A DNA stretch of 44,678 bases from Hespellia sp. (GCA_028694105.1 JAQUUC010000031.1:1-44678), one strand, 5' to 3'. Counted from the stretch's first letter, positions 34,586 to 43,892 are shown. A program made the numbers and translations. The notes: generated by a model not told the origin, from the letters alone.

Positions 34586-35284
34586 ATGCAGAAAGAAAAG
34601 TGTACCGCGATTGTATTATCAGCCGGACAGGGAAAAAGGATGGGGACGAAAATACAAAAGCAGTATTTAGAAGTGGATGGCAGACCGATCCTTTATTTTT
34701 CTTTGAAAGTATTTCAGGAATCTCCGATTATAGATGAGATCATTGTGGTGGTAGGAGAAGGACAAAAGAAATTTGTGCAGGAAGAGATCGTTGAGCGGTA
34801 TGGCCTGAATAAGGTGCGCCATATCGTGACCGGAGGCGCCCAGAGATACCATTCAGTGTGGAATGGACTGCAGCTGATTAAAGAGGGATATGTCTTTATT
34901 CACGATGGAGCACGTCCGTTTATTGATGAACCGATTATCAGAAGAGCCTATGAAAGTGTATGTGTTCATAAGGCATGTGTAATTTCCATGCCGGTCAAGG
35001 ATACCATTAAAATGGTGGATGAACAGGGCTTTGTCACCTCGACACCGGACCGAAATCACGTGTGGCTCATGCAAACGCCACAGGTGTTCGAATGCGAACT
35101 GGTGAAGAGTGCATATGCCAGTCTGATGAAAAGCAAAATCGCGAATGTTACAGATGATGCAATGGTAGTGGAATTGATGTCTGGACATCCCATTAAGCTT
35201 GTGGAGGGAAACTATCAAAACATAAAAATTACAACACCGGAAGATTTAGAGATTGCGAAATTATTTGCAAAAAGAAAATATTAG
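34586..35284 (+). CDS. ispD: 2-C-methyl-D-erythritol 4-phosphate cytidylyltransferase IspD
   Basis: IspD couples MEP to CTP in the non-mevalonate isoprenoid pathway. The 232-residue nucleotidyltransferase has the CTP-binding loop AIVLSAGQGKRMG (with KQY further on), the VTGGAQRYHSVWNGL segment, HDGARPF and PVKDTIK, and the DRNHVWLMQTPQVF block. Length is normal. A ribosome binding site GAGAGGAG precedes ATG 34586. It ends 65 bases before the tRNA-Ser gene. Confidence 0.93.
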   Translation: MQKEKCTAIVLSAGQGKRMGTKIQKQYLEVDGRPILYFSLKVFQESPIIDEIIVVVGEGQKKFVQEEIVERYGLNKVRHIVTGGAQRYHSVWNGLQLIKEGYVFIHDGARPFIDEPIIRRAYESVCVHKACVISMPVKDTIKMVDEQGFVTSTPDRNHVWLMQTPQVFECELVKSAYASLMKSKIANVTDDAMVVELMSGHPIKLVEGNYQNIKITTPEDLEIAKLFAKRKY

Positions 35285-35301
35285 AAACTTTAAAATTAGT
35301 G

Positions 35302-35331
35302 TTGACAGAGAGCGATACAATATGATAATAT
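35302..35331 (+). promoter_or_regulatory. Promoter of tRNA-Ser(UGA)
   Basis: TTGACA (35302-35307), 18-base spacer, TAATAT (35326-35331), about 19 bases before the tRNA. Confidence 0.8.
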
Positions 35332-35349
35332 ACATATTGTCGCTGACAT

Positions 35350-35435
35350 GGAGAGGTATCGAAGTGGTCATAACGAGGCGGTCTTGAAAACCGTTTGTCC
35401 GAAAGGGCGCGTGGGTTCGAATCCCACCCTCTCCG
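35350..35435 (+). tRNA. tRNA-Ser (anticodon UGA)
   Basis: GGAGAGG pairs with CCTCTCC, discriminator G follows, and the anticodon loop TCTTGAAAA gives UGA. A long variable arm (TTTGTCCGAAAGGGCGC region) and the T-arm GTGGGTTCGAATCCCAC are normal for serine tRNA. CCA is not encoded. Confidence 0.97.
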
Positions 35436-35447
35436 TTTGACTGAGAA

Positions 35448-35486
35448 TAGTGGAAACCAGTAAAATTATGGTTTCCACTATTTTTT
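35448..35486 (+). terminator. Terminator after tRNA-Ser(UGA)
   Basis: AGTGGAAACC pairs perfectly with GGTTTCCACT and is followed by ATTTTTTG. Confidence 0.92.
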
Positions 35487-35615
35487 GCTTTCTGACTTGT
35501 CCTAAGATTTTGATTGCCAATATGAAGGTATCAAAATTATCGATGTGGCAAATTGGTTAAAAGAAAGATAAGTGTTTATTCCCCCAAAAATATAAAAGAA
35601 TGTGGAGGTAATTGT

Positions 35616-36335
35616 GTGAGAAAAAGAATATATGAAATCATAGAAGTGTCAAAGGAAAAGGATAAAGCAAGCATGGTATACGATTGCTTTATGATGATTG
35701 CAATTATTCTGAGCATCATTCCATTGGCTTTTAAAAATCAGAATGAAGTATTCTTGTTGATCGACAAAGTTACAGTATGTATATTCATTATTGATTACCT
35801 GTTGAGATTAGCGACAGCAGATTTTAAACTGAAGGAAGGTAAAATATTATCATACATACGATACCCATTCACGCCTATGGCTATCATTGATTTGTTATCA
35901 ATTTTACCATCGTTAACAGTATTGAATAGCGGTTTCCGCATTCTGAAAGTAGTTAGACTTTTGAGGACTTTTAGAGTGTTTAGAGTCTTTAAAGCATTGA
36001 GATATTCGAAGAGTTTGATTATGATACAAACTGTTTTTATGAAGCAGAGGGATGCATTGATTGCTGTTGGAACGCTAGCAGTAGCTTACATTTTTGTATC
36101 AGCTTTAATCGTATTCAATGTTGAACCAAAGTCTTTTGAAAACTTTTTTGATGCAATTTACTGGGCAACAGTATCACTGACAACGGTTGGCTATGGAGAT
36201 ATTTATCCAGTTACCATGGTTGGGAGAATTGTTACGATGATTTCGTCGATTTTTGGCGTAGCGATTGTTGCGTTACCAGCAGGAATTATTACGGCAGGAT
36301 ATATGGAAGAACTTGAGGATAAAAAGAGCTTGTGA
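35616..36335 (+). CDS. Voltage-gated potassium channel, six-helix Kv type
   Basis: The 239-residue subunit forms a tetrameric K+ channel. Helices S1-S3 (about 20-95) lead to the S4 voltage sensor FRILKVVRLLRTFRVFRVFKALR, where basic residues recur every third or fourth position, then S5, the pore loop with the selectivity filter TTVGYGD, and S6 (GVAIVALPAGIITAGYME). I place the start at GTG 35616 because GGAGG (35604-35608) lies 7 bases upstream; the frame is open earlier, to 35553, but without a site. A single gene between a tRNA and an IS relic suggests an acquired or mobile location. Confidence 0.92.
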   Translation: MRKRIYEIIEVSKEKDKASMVYDCFMMIAIILSIIPLAFKNQNEVFLLIDKVTVCIFIIDYLLRLATADFKLKEGKILSYIRYPFTPMAIIDLLSILPSLTVLNSGFRILKVVRLLRTFRVFRVFKALRYSKSLIMIQTVFMKQRDALIAVGTLAVAYIFVSALIVFNVEPKSFENFFDAIYWATVSLTTVGYGDIYPVTMVGRIVTMISSIFGVAIVALPAGIITAGYMEELEDKKSL

Positions 36336-36651
36336 CAAGCTTGCAGGTGAAGTGAATCAATGCAATAAGTGCAAGATTCTAAACTCGGGAGAGTCCCTGC
36401 CGGATAGTGGGAAATTTTAAACTCAAAGGGAGCATTTATGCTCCCTTTTATACGTTATGGGGAATATGAAATGAATACAATTAAAATACTATTTTATCAC
36501 TATGAAAGCAAGAATACCCTGACTTCAATCATTTACGATAAGTAGTGGGATGAATTGTGGTATCAGCCTGTCAGCTGCGGAAAATCGTCAAATGAAATTG
36601 CCGTATCCGGCGTCTTTCCAATAAAGACTTAAAAAAGTTTTTCATTTAAGT
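36336..36651. other. Intergenic DNA after the K+ channel gene
   Basis: Apart from the terminator at 36425-36449, I see no gene. A 24-codon ORF starting at 36471 has no good ribosome binding site. The right part may contain the left end of the IS200/IS605 relic that follows, but no boundary can be drawn. Confidence 0.4.
36425..36449 (+). terminator. Rho-independent terminator
   Basis: AAAGGGAGCAT pairs with ATGCTCCCTTT across a two-base loop, followed by TATA; it ends the K+ channel transcript. Confidence 0.85.
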
Positions 36652-37331
36652 ATGGAGAAAGCTTTTAAATACAGAATATAGCCGAATAAAACACAGCGAC
36701 AAGTGATTGCAAAAACATGTGGGTGCACGAGATTTGTTTATAACTATTATCTGGAAGAAAAGATAAAGAGATATCAATCCAAACAAGAGTCCATTTCCTA
36801 CGTGCAGTGTGCCAGAGAAATGAAAGCGTTAAAGACGCATTTGACATGGCTGAAAGAGGTGGATTCGATTGCACTGCAGTTGGCATTGAAGGATTTGGAC
36901 AGAGGATTTCAGAAATTTTTCAACGAGAAAACAGGTTTTCCAAAATTTAAATCCAAGAAGACACATCGACATTCTTATCAGACGAAATATGTGAATGGGA
37001 ATATTGAGTATCTGGAAAACCGAATTAAATTGCCGAAACTTGGAACTGTAAAAACAAAGAACAAATTGGTTCCAAAAGGACGAATTCTAAATGCAACTGT
37101 GTCGCAAGAACCATCTGGAAAGTATTATGTATCTCTTTGCTGCACAGACGTGGATATTTCTAAGAAAGCACAAACTGAAGCAGCAGTTGGGATTGATCTT
37201 GGAATCAAGGAATTTGCGATTATGTCAAATGGCATGAAAATCACGAATTCAAAGTATTTAAAACATTCCATGACCGCGATGTGAATGCTGCACAAAACAT
37301 CTTGAATGAAGGGTTAAAAATAGCAGCATAG
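36652..37331 (+). pseudogene. TnpB (IS200/IS605 OrfB) relic with nonsense and internal deletion
   Basis: TnpB is the RNA-guided nuclease of IS200/IS605 elements. The relic starts MEKAFKYRI and is cut by TAG at 36679-36681, where the family has RIYPN. The frame then resumes with TQRQVIAKTCGCTRFVYNYYLEEKI and runs to the first RuvC motif GIDLGIKEFAI. After NSKYLK about 37265 the sequence jumps, with a frame change, to HDRDVNAAQNILNEGL, the last RuvC motif. So the middle of the nuclease, including the second RuvC acid and zinc finger, is deleted. No TnpA is nearby. The protein cannot cut DNA. Confidence 0.88.
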
Positions 37332-37437
37332 TAGAAAAACTACCGTTGGAACAACGGAAAGTAAAGCCTGTGGAGACTGAGGTTACGAGGTCTGCGAAGC
37401 AGGAATCCACCGTCTTCTATAAGCGGTGGTAGTTCAA
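37332..37437 (+). ncRNA. IS605-type right end, possible omega-RNA remnant
   Basis: Directly after the tnpB relic lies a structured GC-richer stretch: GTTGGAACAACGG, GAGACTGAGGTTACGAGGTCTGCGAAGC in segments, and the hairpin CCACCG/CGGTGG (37407-37429) followed by TAGTTCAA. This matches the right-end hairpin and guide-scaffold region typical of tnpB elements. RNA production is inferred from position only. Confidence 0.6.
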
Positions 37438-37645
37438 AATGAGGATGGAATTTTAATCATGAACGTATACGACTTTTTATTAAATCAGGCATTTTTAGAA
37501 TTGTAAAATCAGGCATTCTTAACATGATATAGAGCAGCTAGGTGGTCACACTCACAAAAGTCAATCCTCAAAATAAATAACTAGACTGACTAAGCCGAAC
37601 GAACAAATGCAGAGGAATATCTAAATACTGCAAAGTGGTGTATTT
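37438..37645. other. Intergenic DNA with a short direct repeat
   Basis: AAATCAGGCATTTTTA (37482-37497) and AAATCAGGCATTCTTA (37506-37521) are near-identical direct repeats 24 bases apart. No gene or terminator is evident; it lies between the IS relic and the 3' end of the AraC gene. Confidence 0.45.
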
Positions 37646-38854
37646 TCAATTCAGGAATTCCTTCATTCCGAACATCTCGCGGTATCTTCGCGGAGTATAC
37701 CCGGTTGTTTGTTTAAATGCTTTTCCCAGATGGCTCTGGGAGGAAAAACCGAGATAAACAGCAATCTCGATATAAGAGTAATGAGAGTAAATCAGCAGAT
37801 TTTTGGCTAAATTTATTTTTTGCTTACGAATATAATCCGTAAGCGACATATGTTCTACTTTACGAAAAAGTGTAGAGAGATAATTGACATTGACGTGCAG
37901 TTCACTGGCAATATCCTTTACACTTATTTTGTCGTGCAAATGCGCATAGATATAGTCCTTGCACTTACTGACATGACTGTTGGCTGGAATTGAAGTTTTG
38001 TCTGTCTTTTGTTCTTTCAGTTCTTTGACAAGCTGTGCGTACTGGAATTCGGCGGAGTGAAAGAGATGGAACAGTGTAGGAACATCATTGCACTCTTCCA
38101 CCTGCTGAATATAGGAATCACTTAAGGAATAAGCGACTTCGGGAATGACTCCGGCTCGCAGTGCAGAACGGCTTGCGAGTGTGATTACAACGATGGCGCG
38201 GTTTTTTGCCTGACGGAGAGGATTCTTGGCAAGCGTACCAATCTCACCGAGATAATCCTCTTCCAGACTCCTTTTTAATTGTTCGATATCTCCATTTTCA
38301 ATGCTTGTGAATTCTCGCACCTCCTGATCGTATGGATTGTGGATTTTCCCATATTCTAAATTATAAAAAACTTGGCTGGAATGCTGTTTGAATAATTCGC
38401 TTTCTGTATCGGACTGAACGCAGTTGGATAATATCAATTCCTGTTCTTCATAGGATTCGGTCTGATAGAGATTGTATATCAGGAGAATGAGAGAAATTGT
38501 TTTCTGAAAATCAAGTACGGCAACTGTTTCTGGAAAATCGGCATCCAGATTTTCTATTACAATCTGGTGTTTCAGGCTGACAAAATCATGAAAACGAAAC
38601 GGACCAACTAAGAAAAACTGGTTGAGAACAGGAATGAAGGCATAGTTAATCTGATGATTGATGGATAATAAAACCGGGTCGCAATAAGATTTGACATGAG
38701 TTCTTACATGCGCCAGAACAGACGGTGCAATTGCTTCATCTGAAAAGGCAGGGCGCGCACAAAAACGGTGCTGTAATTGTAAGCCGGAAGAATACTGCCT
38801 TACAATGGTATGAAGCTGGTAGGATGTATAACGCATCAGATAGGTTTGATTCAT
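37646..38854 (-). CDS. AraC-family transcriptional regulator
   Basis: The 402-residue protein has a long N-terminal sensor region without a recognised cupin motif and a C-terminal AraC DNA-binding domain (about 295-395): KCKDYIYAHLHDKISVKDIASELHVNVNYLSTLFRKVEHMSLTDYIRKQKI is the first helix-turn-helix and YIEIAVYLGFSSQSHLGKAFKQTTGYTPRRYRE the second. It is divergent from the glycosidase genes and should activate them in response to a sugar or oligosaccharide. ATG 38854 follows AAGGAGG on the minus strand. It belongs to the large clostridial AraC group next to glycosidase loci. Confidence 0.92.
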   Translation of the reverse strand: MNQTYLMRYTSYQLHTIVRQYSSGLQLQHRFCARPAFSDEAIAPSVLAHVRTHVKSYCDPVLLSINHQINYAFIPVLNQFFLVGPFRFHDFVSLKHQIVIENLDADFPETVAVLDFQKTISLILLIYNLYQTESYEEQELILSNCVQSDTESELFKQHSSQVFYNLEYGKIHNPYDQEVREFTSIENGDIEQLKRSLEEDYLGEIGTLAKNPLRQAKNRAIVVITLASRSALRAGVIPEVAYSLSDSYIQQVEECNDVPTLFHLFHSAEFQYAQLVKELKEQKTDKTSIPANSHVSKCKDYIYAHLHDKISVKDIASELHVNVNYLSTLFRKVEHMSLTDYIRKQKINLAKNLLIYSHYSYIEIAVYLGFSSQSHLGKAFKQTTGYTPRRYREMFGMKEFLN

Positions 38855-38890
38855 TGATTTATGTTCCTCCTTATAGTTTTGAATAGTTTT

Positions 38891-38918
38891 AGTATAGCAT
38901 AATGTGTGAGAAATGTAA
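38891..38918 (-). promoter_or_regulatory. Probable promoter of the AraC gene
   Basis: On the minus strand TTACAT (38913-38918), 16-base spacer, TATACT (38891-38896). The -35 overlaps the first direct repeat, so autoregulation is plausible. Confidence 0.6.
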
Positions 38919-38940
38919 TAAAAAAGTGTGAATTGTAATA
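38904..38940. promoter_or_regulatory. Two direct repeats, likely AraC operators
   Basis: GTGTGAGAAATGTAATA (38904-38920) and GTGTGAATTGTAATA (38926-38940) share GTGTGA and TGTAATA and start 22 bases apart, about two helical turns, the usual geometry of AraC half-sites. They lie between the AraC gene and the glycosidase operon. Confidence 0.65.
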
Positions 38941-39014
38941 TATTGTGCGCGGGTGAATCGTTATACTATTGCCATAACGTAACAAAATCAAATTGATTAG
39001 AAAAGGAGAGAGAG

Positions 39015-40187
39015 ATGAAAGTAAAAGGTGTAAACTTGGGAAACTGGCTCGTATTAGAAAAGTGGATGAATCCTGCACTGTTTGAGGGCACCACGGCAGA
39101 GGACGAATATTGGCTGCCGCGTCAGCTGCCGAAAGAAGTCTATGAGGCTCGTATTAAAATTCATCGGAGCGAGTACATTACAGAACGAGATTTTGCAACC
39201 ATTAAATCATGGGGATTAGAGGCAGTTCGCATTCCTGTTCCATATTTTATTTTTGGAGACCGGGAGCCTTTTATTGGATGTGTGGAGGATTTGGACAAGG
39301 CATTTAATTGGGCGGAAAAATATGATTTGCAGATTCTGATTGATCTGCATACTGCACCGGAAGGCCAGAACGGTTCTGACAATGGGGGTATCTGTGGCGT
39401 ATGCAAATGGGCACAGAATCCGGAAGAGGTAGAGTTTGTGTTAAATGTTTTGGAAAAACTTGCGCAGCGCTATGGTGAGCGAAAGGGTCTCTGGGGAATT
39501 GAAGTCATTAATGAACCTGCACTGGAAGGGTTCTGGGCGATGATGGATATACAGAAACGGTATCCACCGATGGATTCAGAGATGGCAAAGGGATCTGCAC
39601 CGATTTCCTATGAGTTTATCCGCAGATTTTACCTGAAAGCCTATGATCGTATCAGAAAGTATCTTCCGGAGGAAAAATATGTGGTGATCCATGATGGATT
39701 TGAACTTATGATCTGGAAAGATTTTATGAGAGAAGATAAATATAAAAATGTGGTTCTGGATACCCATCAGTATTTGATGATGGCTGAGATGTATGGCTGT
39801 GAACAGACGGTAGAAGGCTATTTGGACTATATCAATAACCATTTTGCAAAAGACATGGAGGAAATGCAGCGGTACTTCCCTGTCATCTGCGGAGAGTGGT
39901 GTCTGTTCAACTCTCTGGCATGCGGCGTGGACACACATGGCGGACAGACTGTATTGAATGGAGAAGAAGGCGCACTGGTGGATGTAATGACTCCGGAGCA
40001 GAAAAAAGGAATCTATCAGACCGTAGCAAAAGCACAGGTAGATGCATGGAATAGAGGATCCGGATATTTTTACTGGAGCTACAAGCTGCTTACGGATACA
40101 GTTAATACCCCGGGGTGGATTGGCTGGGACAGTTGGGATTTAGGACGTTGTATTGACTTTGGATGGTTTCCGAAAGAAAGTCTGTAA
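39015..40187 (+). CDS. GH5-type glycoside hydrolase (exo-beta-1,3-glucanase-like)
   Basis: The 390-residue protein has no signal peptide and should act in the cytoplasm on imported oligosaccharides. It starts KVKGVNLGNWLVLEKWM, like exo-1,3-beta-glucanases of GH5, and has the (beta/alpha)8 landmarks VRIPVPYF, LIDLHTAPEGQNG, the acid/base E167 in EVINEP and the nucleophile E294 in ICGEW. The late YWSYKLL is also typical. Likely substrate is a beta-glucan or other beta-linked oligosaccharide; exact linkage cannot be told. It is the first of three glycosidase genes in a row after AraC-type operators. ATG follows AAAGGAGAGAG. Confidence 0.88.
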   Translation: MKVKGVNLGNWLVLEKWMNPALFEGTTAEDEYWLPRQLPKEVYEARIKIHRSEYITERDFATIKSWGLEAVRIPVPYFIFGDREPFIGCVEDLDKAFNWAEKYDLQILIDLHTAPEGQNGSDNGGICGVCKWAQNPEEVEFVLNVLEKLAQRYGERKGLWGIEVINEPALEGFWAMMDIQKRYPPMDSEMAKGSAPISYEFIRRFYLKAYDRIRKYLPEEKYVVIHDGFELMIWKDFMREDKYKNVVLDTHQYLMMAEMYGCEQTVEGYLDYINNHFAKDMEEMQRYFPVICGEWCLFNSLACGVDTHGGQTVLNGEEGALVDVMTPEQKKGIYQTVAKAQVDAWNRGSGYFYWSYKLLTDTVNTPGWIGWDSWDLGRCIDFGWFPKESL

Positions 40188-40214
40188 GAGCGAATGATGG
40201 GAGGGAACTGAAAT

Positions 40215-42212
40215 ATGAAACGGGAACTTTTATACGGCTGTGCATACTATCTGGAATATATGCCATATGAACAATTAAAAGAGGATCTCGAGATGATGAG
40301 CAATGCGGGCATGAATGTTGTCCGCATCGCTGAATCTACGTGGAGTACTTTGGAGCCGGCAGATGGTGTGTTTGATTTTTCATTTATCGACAGGGTGCTT
40401 GATGAGACAGAAAAAAGAAATATGAAAGTGATCATTGGTACACCAACATATGCGATTCCTTCTTGGATGGTGAAAAAAGACGCCAATGTGATGGTGATGA
40501 CAAAGGAAGGACGAGCAGCATATGGGCATCGCCAGACTATGAATATCATGAGCGAAACTTACCGTTTTTATGCGGAACGCGTGATTCGAAAACTACTGGC
40601 GCATACTGCAGACAGAGCGCATGTGATAGGATTTCAGATTGACAATGAAACCAAGCATTACGGAAATGCAGGTCATGAAGTACAGACACTGTTTAAGGAG
40701 TATTTAAAGGAAAAATTCCATACAACGGAATGCTTCAATGCTGCGTTTGGGCTTGCCTACTGGAGTAATTCCATCCATGACTGGGAGGATCTGCCGGATA
40801 TGTGTGGCTGTATCAATGGTGGGCTGGTATCTGAATTTGAGAAATTTAAACGGACACTTGCGGCTGAATTTCTGCAGTGGCAGTCGGAACTTGTAAAAGA
40901 ATACAAGCGTGAGGATCAGTTCGTCACTCACAATCTGGATTTTGAATGGAAAAAGTTTGGTGCGGATATCGCACAGGATGGATATTCTTATGGAGTACAG
41001 CCGGACTTAAACCATTACGAGGCATCCAAGTGCCTGACGATAGCCGGCACTGATATCTACCACCCGACTCAGGATGCATTGACTGGTGCAGAAATTGCAT
41101 TTGGGGGTGATGAGATCCGCAGCCTGAAAAATGATAATTATCTGGTTTTAGAATGTCAGGCGCAGGCATTTAAGTATTGGACCCCATATCCGGGGCAGCT
41201 TCGTCTTCATGCCTACAGTCATTTGGCAAGTGGCGCGGATGGTCTGTTATATTGGAACTGGCATTCCATTCATAATGGATATGAAACCTATTGGAAAGGG
41301 CTTTTGAGCCATGATCTGAATACAAATCCTGCGTATGAAGAGGCGTGCATGTTTGGAAAAGAATGGAAGGAGCTGGGAAATGAGCTGCTTCATATGAAAA
41401 AAAAGAATCAGGTTGCACTTGTAATTGATAACCAGTCTCTGACAGCTCTGGAATGGTTTCCGATTGACCGGGAATTAAGTTATAATGATGTCATACGCTG
41501 GATGTATGACAGCCTTTATGAGATGAATATTGAGTGCGATATTGTGGACATCAATGCGTTAGAGATGCAGAAATATCAAATGATTGTTACCCCTGCTTTA
41601 TATAGTGCCGCTGAGGACACCATTCAGAAGTTCCGTGAATTTGTGGAAAGTGGAGGCATTCTGGTCAGTTCGTTTAAGTCATTTGTATGTGACGAACACT
41701 TAAGTGTATATGCGGATGCGCAGCCACATGAACTGACGGAATGTTTTGGGATGAGCTACAATCAGTTTACCGATCCGGGCAAGATGAAGCTAAAGGGCAG
41801 GCCGGTAGCGTATTTTGCAGAATTATTAAAGCCTGCCGGTGCAGAAAGTCTGGCAAGTTATGAGCATAAATACTGGAGTGCTTATTCGGGAATTACACAT
41901 CATGCATATGGAGAAGGACATGCCTATTATATTGGGTGTTATACTGCAAAGGAATCTCTGAAAGAAATCTACAGACTTGCAGCCGGGCAGGCGGGAATCC
42001 GTGTGCCTCAAAAGGAGTGGCCGGTCATCATAAGAAGTGGAGAGAATCCGTATGGAAGGCAGCTCCATTATCTGCTGCATTATAGTGAAAATATGTCAGA
42101 GACAGACTGTCCTTATGAGAAGGTAAAGGATCTTTTGACGGGAAAAGAATACCGGAAGGGGGATCAGATTCTGCTAAAAGACTGGGACGTTTTGCTGTTG
42201 GAGGAAATTTAG
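40215..42212 (+). CDS. GH42 beta-galactosidase
   Basis: The 665-residue enzyme hydrolyses terminal beta-galactosides. The A-domain (about 1-385) begins LLYGCAYYLEYMP and contains MNVVRIAESTWSTLEPADG, FQIDNE with the acid/base E145, and VLECQ with the nucleophile E313, followed by YWTPYPGQLR and ADGLLYWNWHS. A Rossmann-like domain (about 400-600) with IVTPALYSA and a small C-terminal beta domain complete the GH42 layout. No signal peptide, so it is intracellular. It follows the GH5 gene by 27 bases and precedes GH43 by 48, forming an operon. Confidence 0.92.
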   Translation: MKRELLYGCAYYLEYMPYEQLKEDLEMMSNAGMNVVRIAESTWSTLEPADGVFDFSFIDRVLDETEKRNMKVIIGTPTYAIPSWMVKKDANVMVMTKEGRAAYGHRQTMNIMSETYRFYAERVIRKLLAHTADRAHVIGFQIDNETKHYGNAGHEVQTLFKEYLKEKFHTTECFNAAFGLAYWSNSIHDWEDLPDMCGCINGGLVSEFEKFKRTLAAEFLQWQSELVKEYKREDQFVTHNLDFEWKKFGADIAQDGYSYGVQPDLNHYEASKCLTIAGTDIYHPTQDALTGAEIAFGGDEIRSLKNDNYLVLECQAQAFKYWTPYPGQLRLHAYSHLASGADGLLYWNWHSIHNGYETYWKGLLSHDLNTNPAYEEACMFGKEWKELGNELLHMKKKNQVALVIDNQSLTALEWFPIDRELSYNDVIRWMYDSLYEMNIECDIVDINALEMQKYQMIVTPALYSAAEDTIQKFREFVESGGILVSSFKSFVCDEHLSVYADAQPHELTECFGMSYNQFTDPGKMKLKGRPVAYFAELLKPAGAESLASYEHKYWSAYSGITHHAYGEGHAYYIGCYTAKESLKEIYRLAAGQAGIRVPQKEWPVIIRSGENPYGRQLHYLLHYSENMSETDCPYEKVKDLLTGKEYRKGDQILLKDWDVLLLEEI

Positions 42213-42260
42213 ACGAAAGTAGATTCGGCTGTAAAAGGCGAGCTTAGGAGGGAAAGAAAA

Positions 42261-43892
42261 ATGATTAAGAATCCGATATTTCCGGGATTTAACCCGGACC
42301 CATGTATTTGTAGAAAAGGTGAGGACTATTATGTGGCAGTGTCCACATTTGAATGGATGCCGGGTATCCCGATTTATCATTCCAGAGATTTAAAAAACTG
42401 GGAACTGTACACGCATGTGCTGACAGACGATGTACAGGTAGACCTTAAGAAGCTTCCGTCCGCCAAGGGAATCTGGGCACCCTGCCTGACTTATTGTGAA
42501 CAGGAAGACCTGTTCTACGTGGTCTATGGAGTCATGAATTCCATGAACGCAAGATATTTTGATGTAGATAATTTTGTCGTGGTGGCTAAGGAAATCGAAG
42601 GTCCATGGAGCGAACCAGTCTACCTGCATTCGTCGGGGTTTGATGCCTCTCTGTTTCATGATGATGACGGGCGGAAATGGATTGTTTCATTGGAGTGGGA
42701 GACAAGAGAAGGCTACGAAAAGCCGGGGGCTATCTGTATGGTGGAATATTCACCAGAACAAAAGCAGATCATCGGCTATCCGAAACGAATCTGGCATGGC
42801 GGTACAGACCGTGGATGTATTGAGGCTCCGCATCTGACAAAACGTGGCAATTATTATTATATTATGTGCGCAGAGGGTGGAACCGGATATAATCACTGTG
42901 TCACAATGGGACGCGCAGAGCATGTATGGGGACCGTATGAAAAGGATCCAATGAACCCAATCGTCACATCGATTCCGGGGGAATCCAATGAACGGCAGGA
43001 TCCGGATCATTTGAAACCAAAGTATTACAATCCGGATTCTGTTCTGCAAAAGAGTGGGCATGCAAGTTATGTGGAGACAACGCTGGGGGAAGTCTATCTG
43101 GTGCATCTCTGTGCAAGACCATTTGCGCCGGAGCTGCGATGCACACTGGGGCGCGAAACCGCAATCCAGAAAATGATGTGGACAGAAGACGGGTGGCTTC
43201 GCATGGCTGATGGCAGTAATCTGGCAAAAGAATATGTGGAAGAAAGTAAGCTTCCGGAGTGTCCGATGCCACAGATTCCACAAAGGGATGATTTTGATTC
43301 CGAAGAGCTTGGAAACTGGTATTACGCACCGAGGATCATGCCGCAGCGCTTTGCGGATGTAAAGGCAAGAGCCGGCTATGTGAGAATCCGTGGTCAGGAA
43401 GCGCGAACTTCCCTCAATCGTGTCAGCATCCTTGCCAGAAAACTGACATCTGTACACGCACAGATTACGACGAAAATGGAGTTTTTGCCGGAAGTACATC
43501 AGCAGAGTGCAGGTCTTATCATGTATTATGACAATATGAACTATATAAATCTGCGGAAATATTACAGCGAGACACTGGGGCAAAGTACCATATCGATTAT
43601 TCAGATTGAAAATGGAGAGAAGACAGAATTCTTAAATTCCAGAACACCGGTAGAAGATTGTCCAATCTATATGCGTCTCACAATTGATGGACGGATTTCT
43701 TATTTCGAGTGGAGTTATGACGGCAGTACATATACACGAATTGGAAAGGAATTTGATACGACGAAGTTCTCGGATGAATACTGTAAATATGGAGAATTCA
43801 CAGGAACTATGGTAGGACTCACCTGCGCGGACCGGGTAAAGCACCGGCATTATGCAGATTTTGATTTCTTTGAGTACCTTGTGGATGAATAA
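42261..43892 (+). CDS. GH43 beta-xylosidase/alpha-arabinofuranosidase
   Basis: The 543-residue enzyme cleaves xylo- or arabino-oligosaccharides. The five-bladed propeller (1-320) holds the three acids of GH43: D13 in PGFNPDP, D128 in GFDASLF and E188 in CIEAPH. A C-terminal beta-sandwich (about 340-540) with FDSEELGNWYYAPR and LIMYYDNMNYINLRKY matches the GH43_C2 domain of beta-xylosidases of the XynB type. No signal peptide. It ends the glycosidase operon; no transporter genes lie in the window. Confidence 0.93.
   Translation: MIKNPIFPGFNPDPCICRKGEDYYVAVSTFEWMPGIPIYHSRDLKNWELYTHVLTDDVQVDLKKLPSAKGIWAPCLTYCEQEDLFYVVYGVMNSMNARYFDVDNFVVVAKEIEGPWSEPVYLHSSGFDASLFHDDDGRKWIVSLEWETREGYEKPGAICMVEYSPEQKQIIGYPKRIWHGGTDRGCIEAPHLTKRGNYYYIMCAEGGTGYNHCVTMGRAEHVWGPYEKDPMNPIVTSIPGESNERQDPDHLKPKYYNPDSVLQKSGHASYVETTLGEVYLVHLCARPFAPELRCTLGRETAIQKMMWTEDGWLRMADGSNLAKEYVEESKLPECPMPQIPQRDDFDSEELGNWYYAPRIMPQRFADVKARAGYVRIRGQEARTSLNRVSILARKLTSVHAQITTKMEFLPEVHQQSAGLIMYYDNMNYINLRKYYSETLGQSTISIIQIENGEKTEFLNSRTPVEDCPIYMRLTIDGRISYFEWSYDGSTYTRIGKEFDTTKFSDEYCKYGEFTGTMVGLTCADRVKHRHYADFDFFEYLVDE

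Noticed and set aside
35512-35573. Short open stretch ending VANWLKER before the K+ channel
   Set aside because: Only about 20 codons between stops without a start signal; it could be a gene remnant, but nothing identifies it.
42750-43583. Long minus-strand ORF inside the GH43 gene (and similar ones at 3518-3991 and 21553-22128)
   Set aside because: They are antisense shadows of clearly coding genes with complete catalytic motifs.
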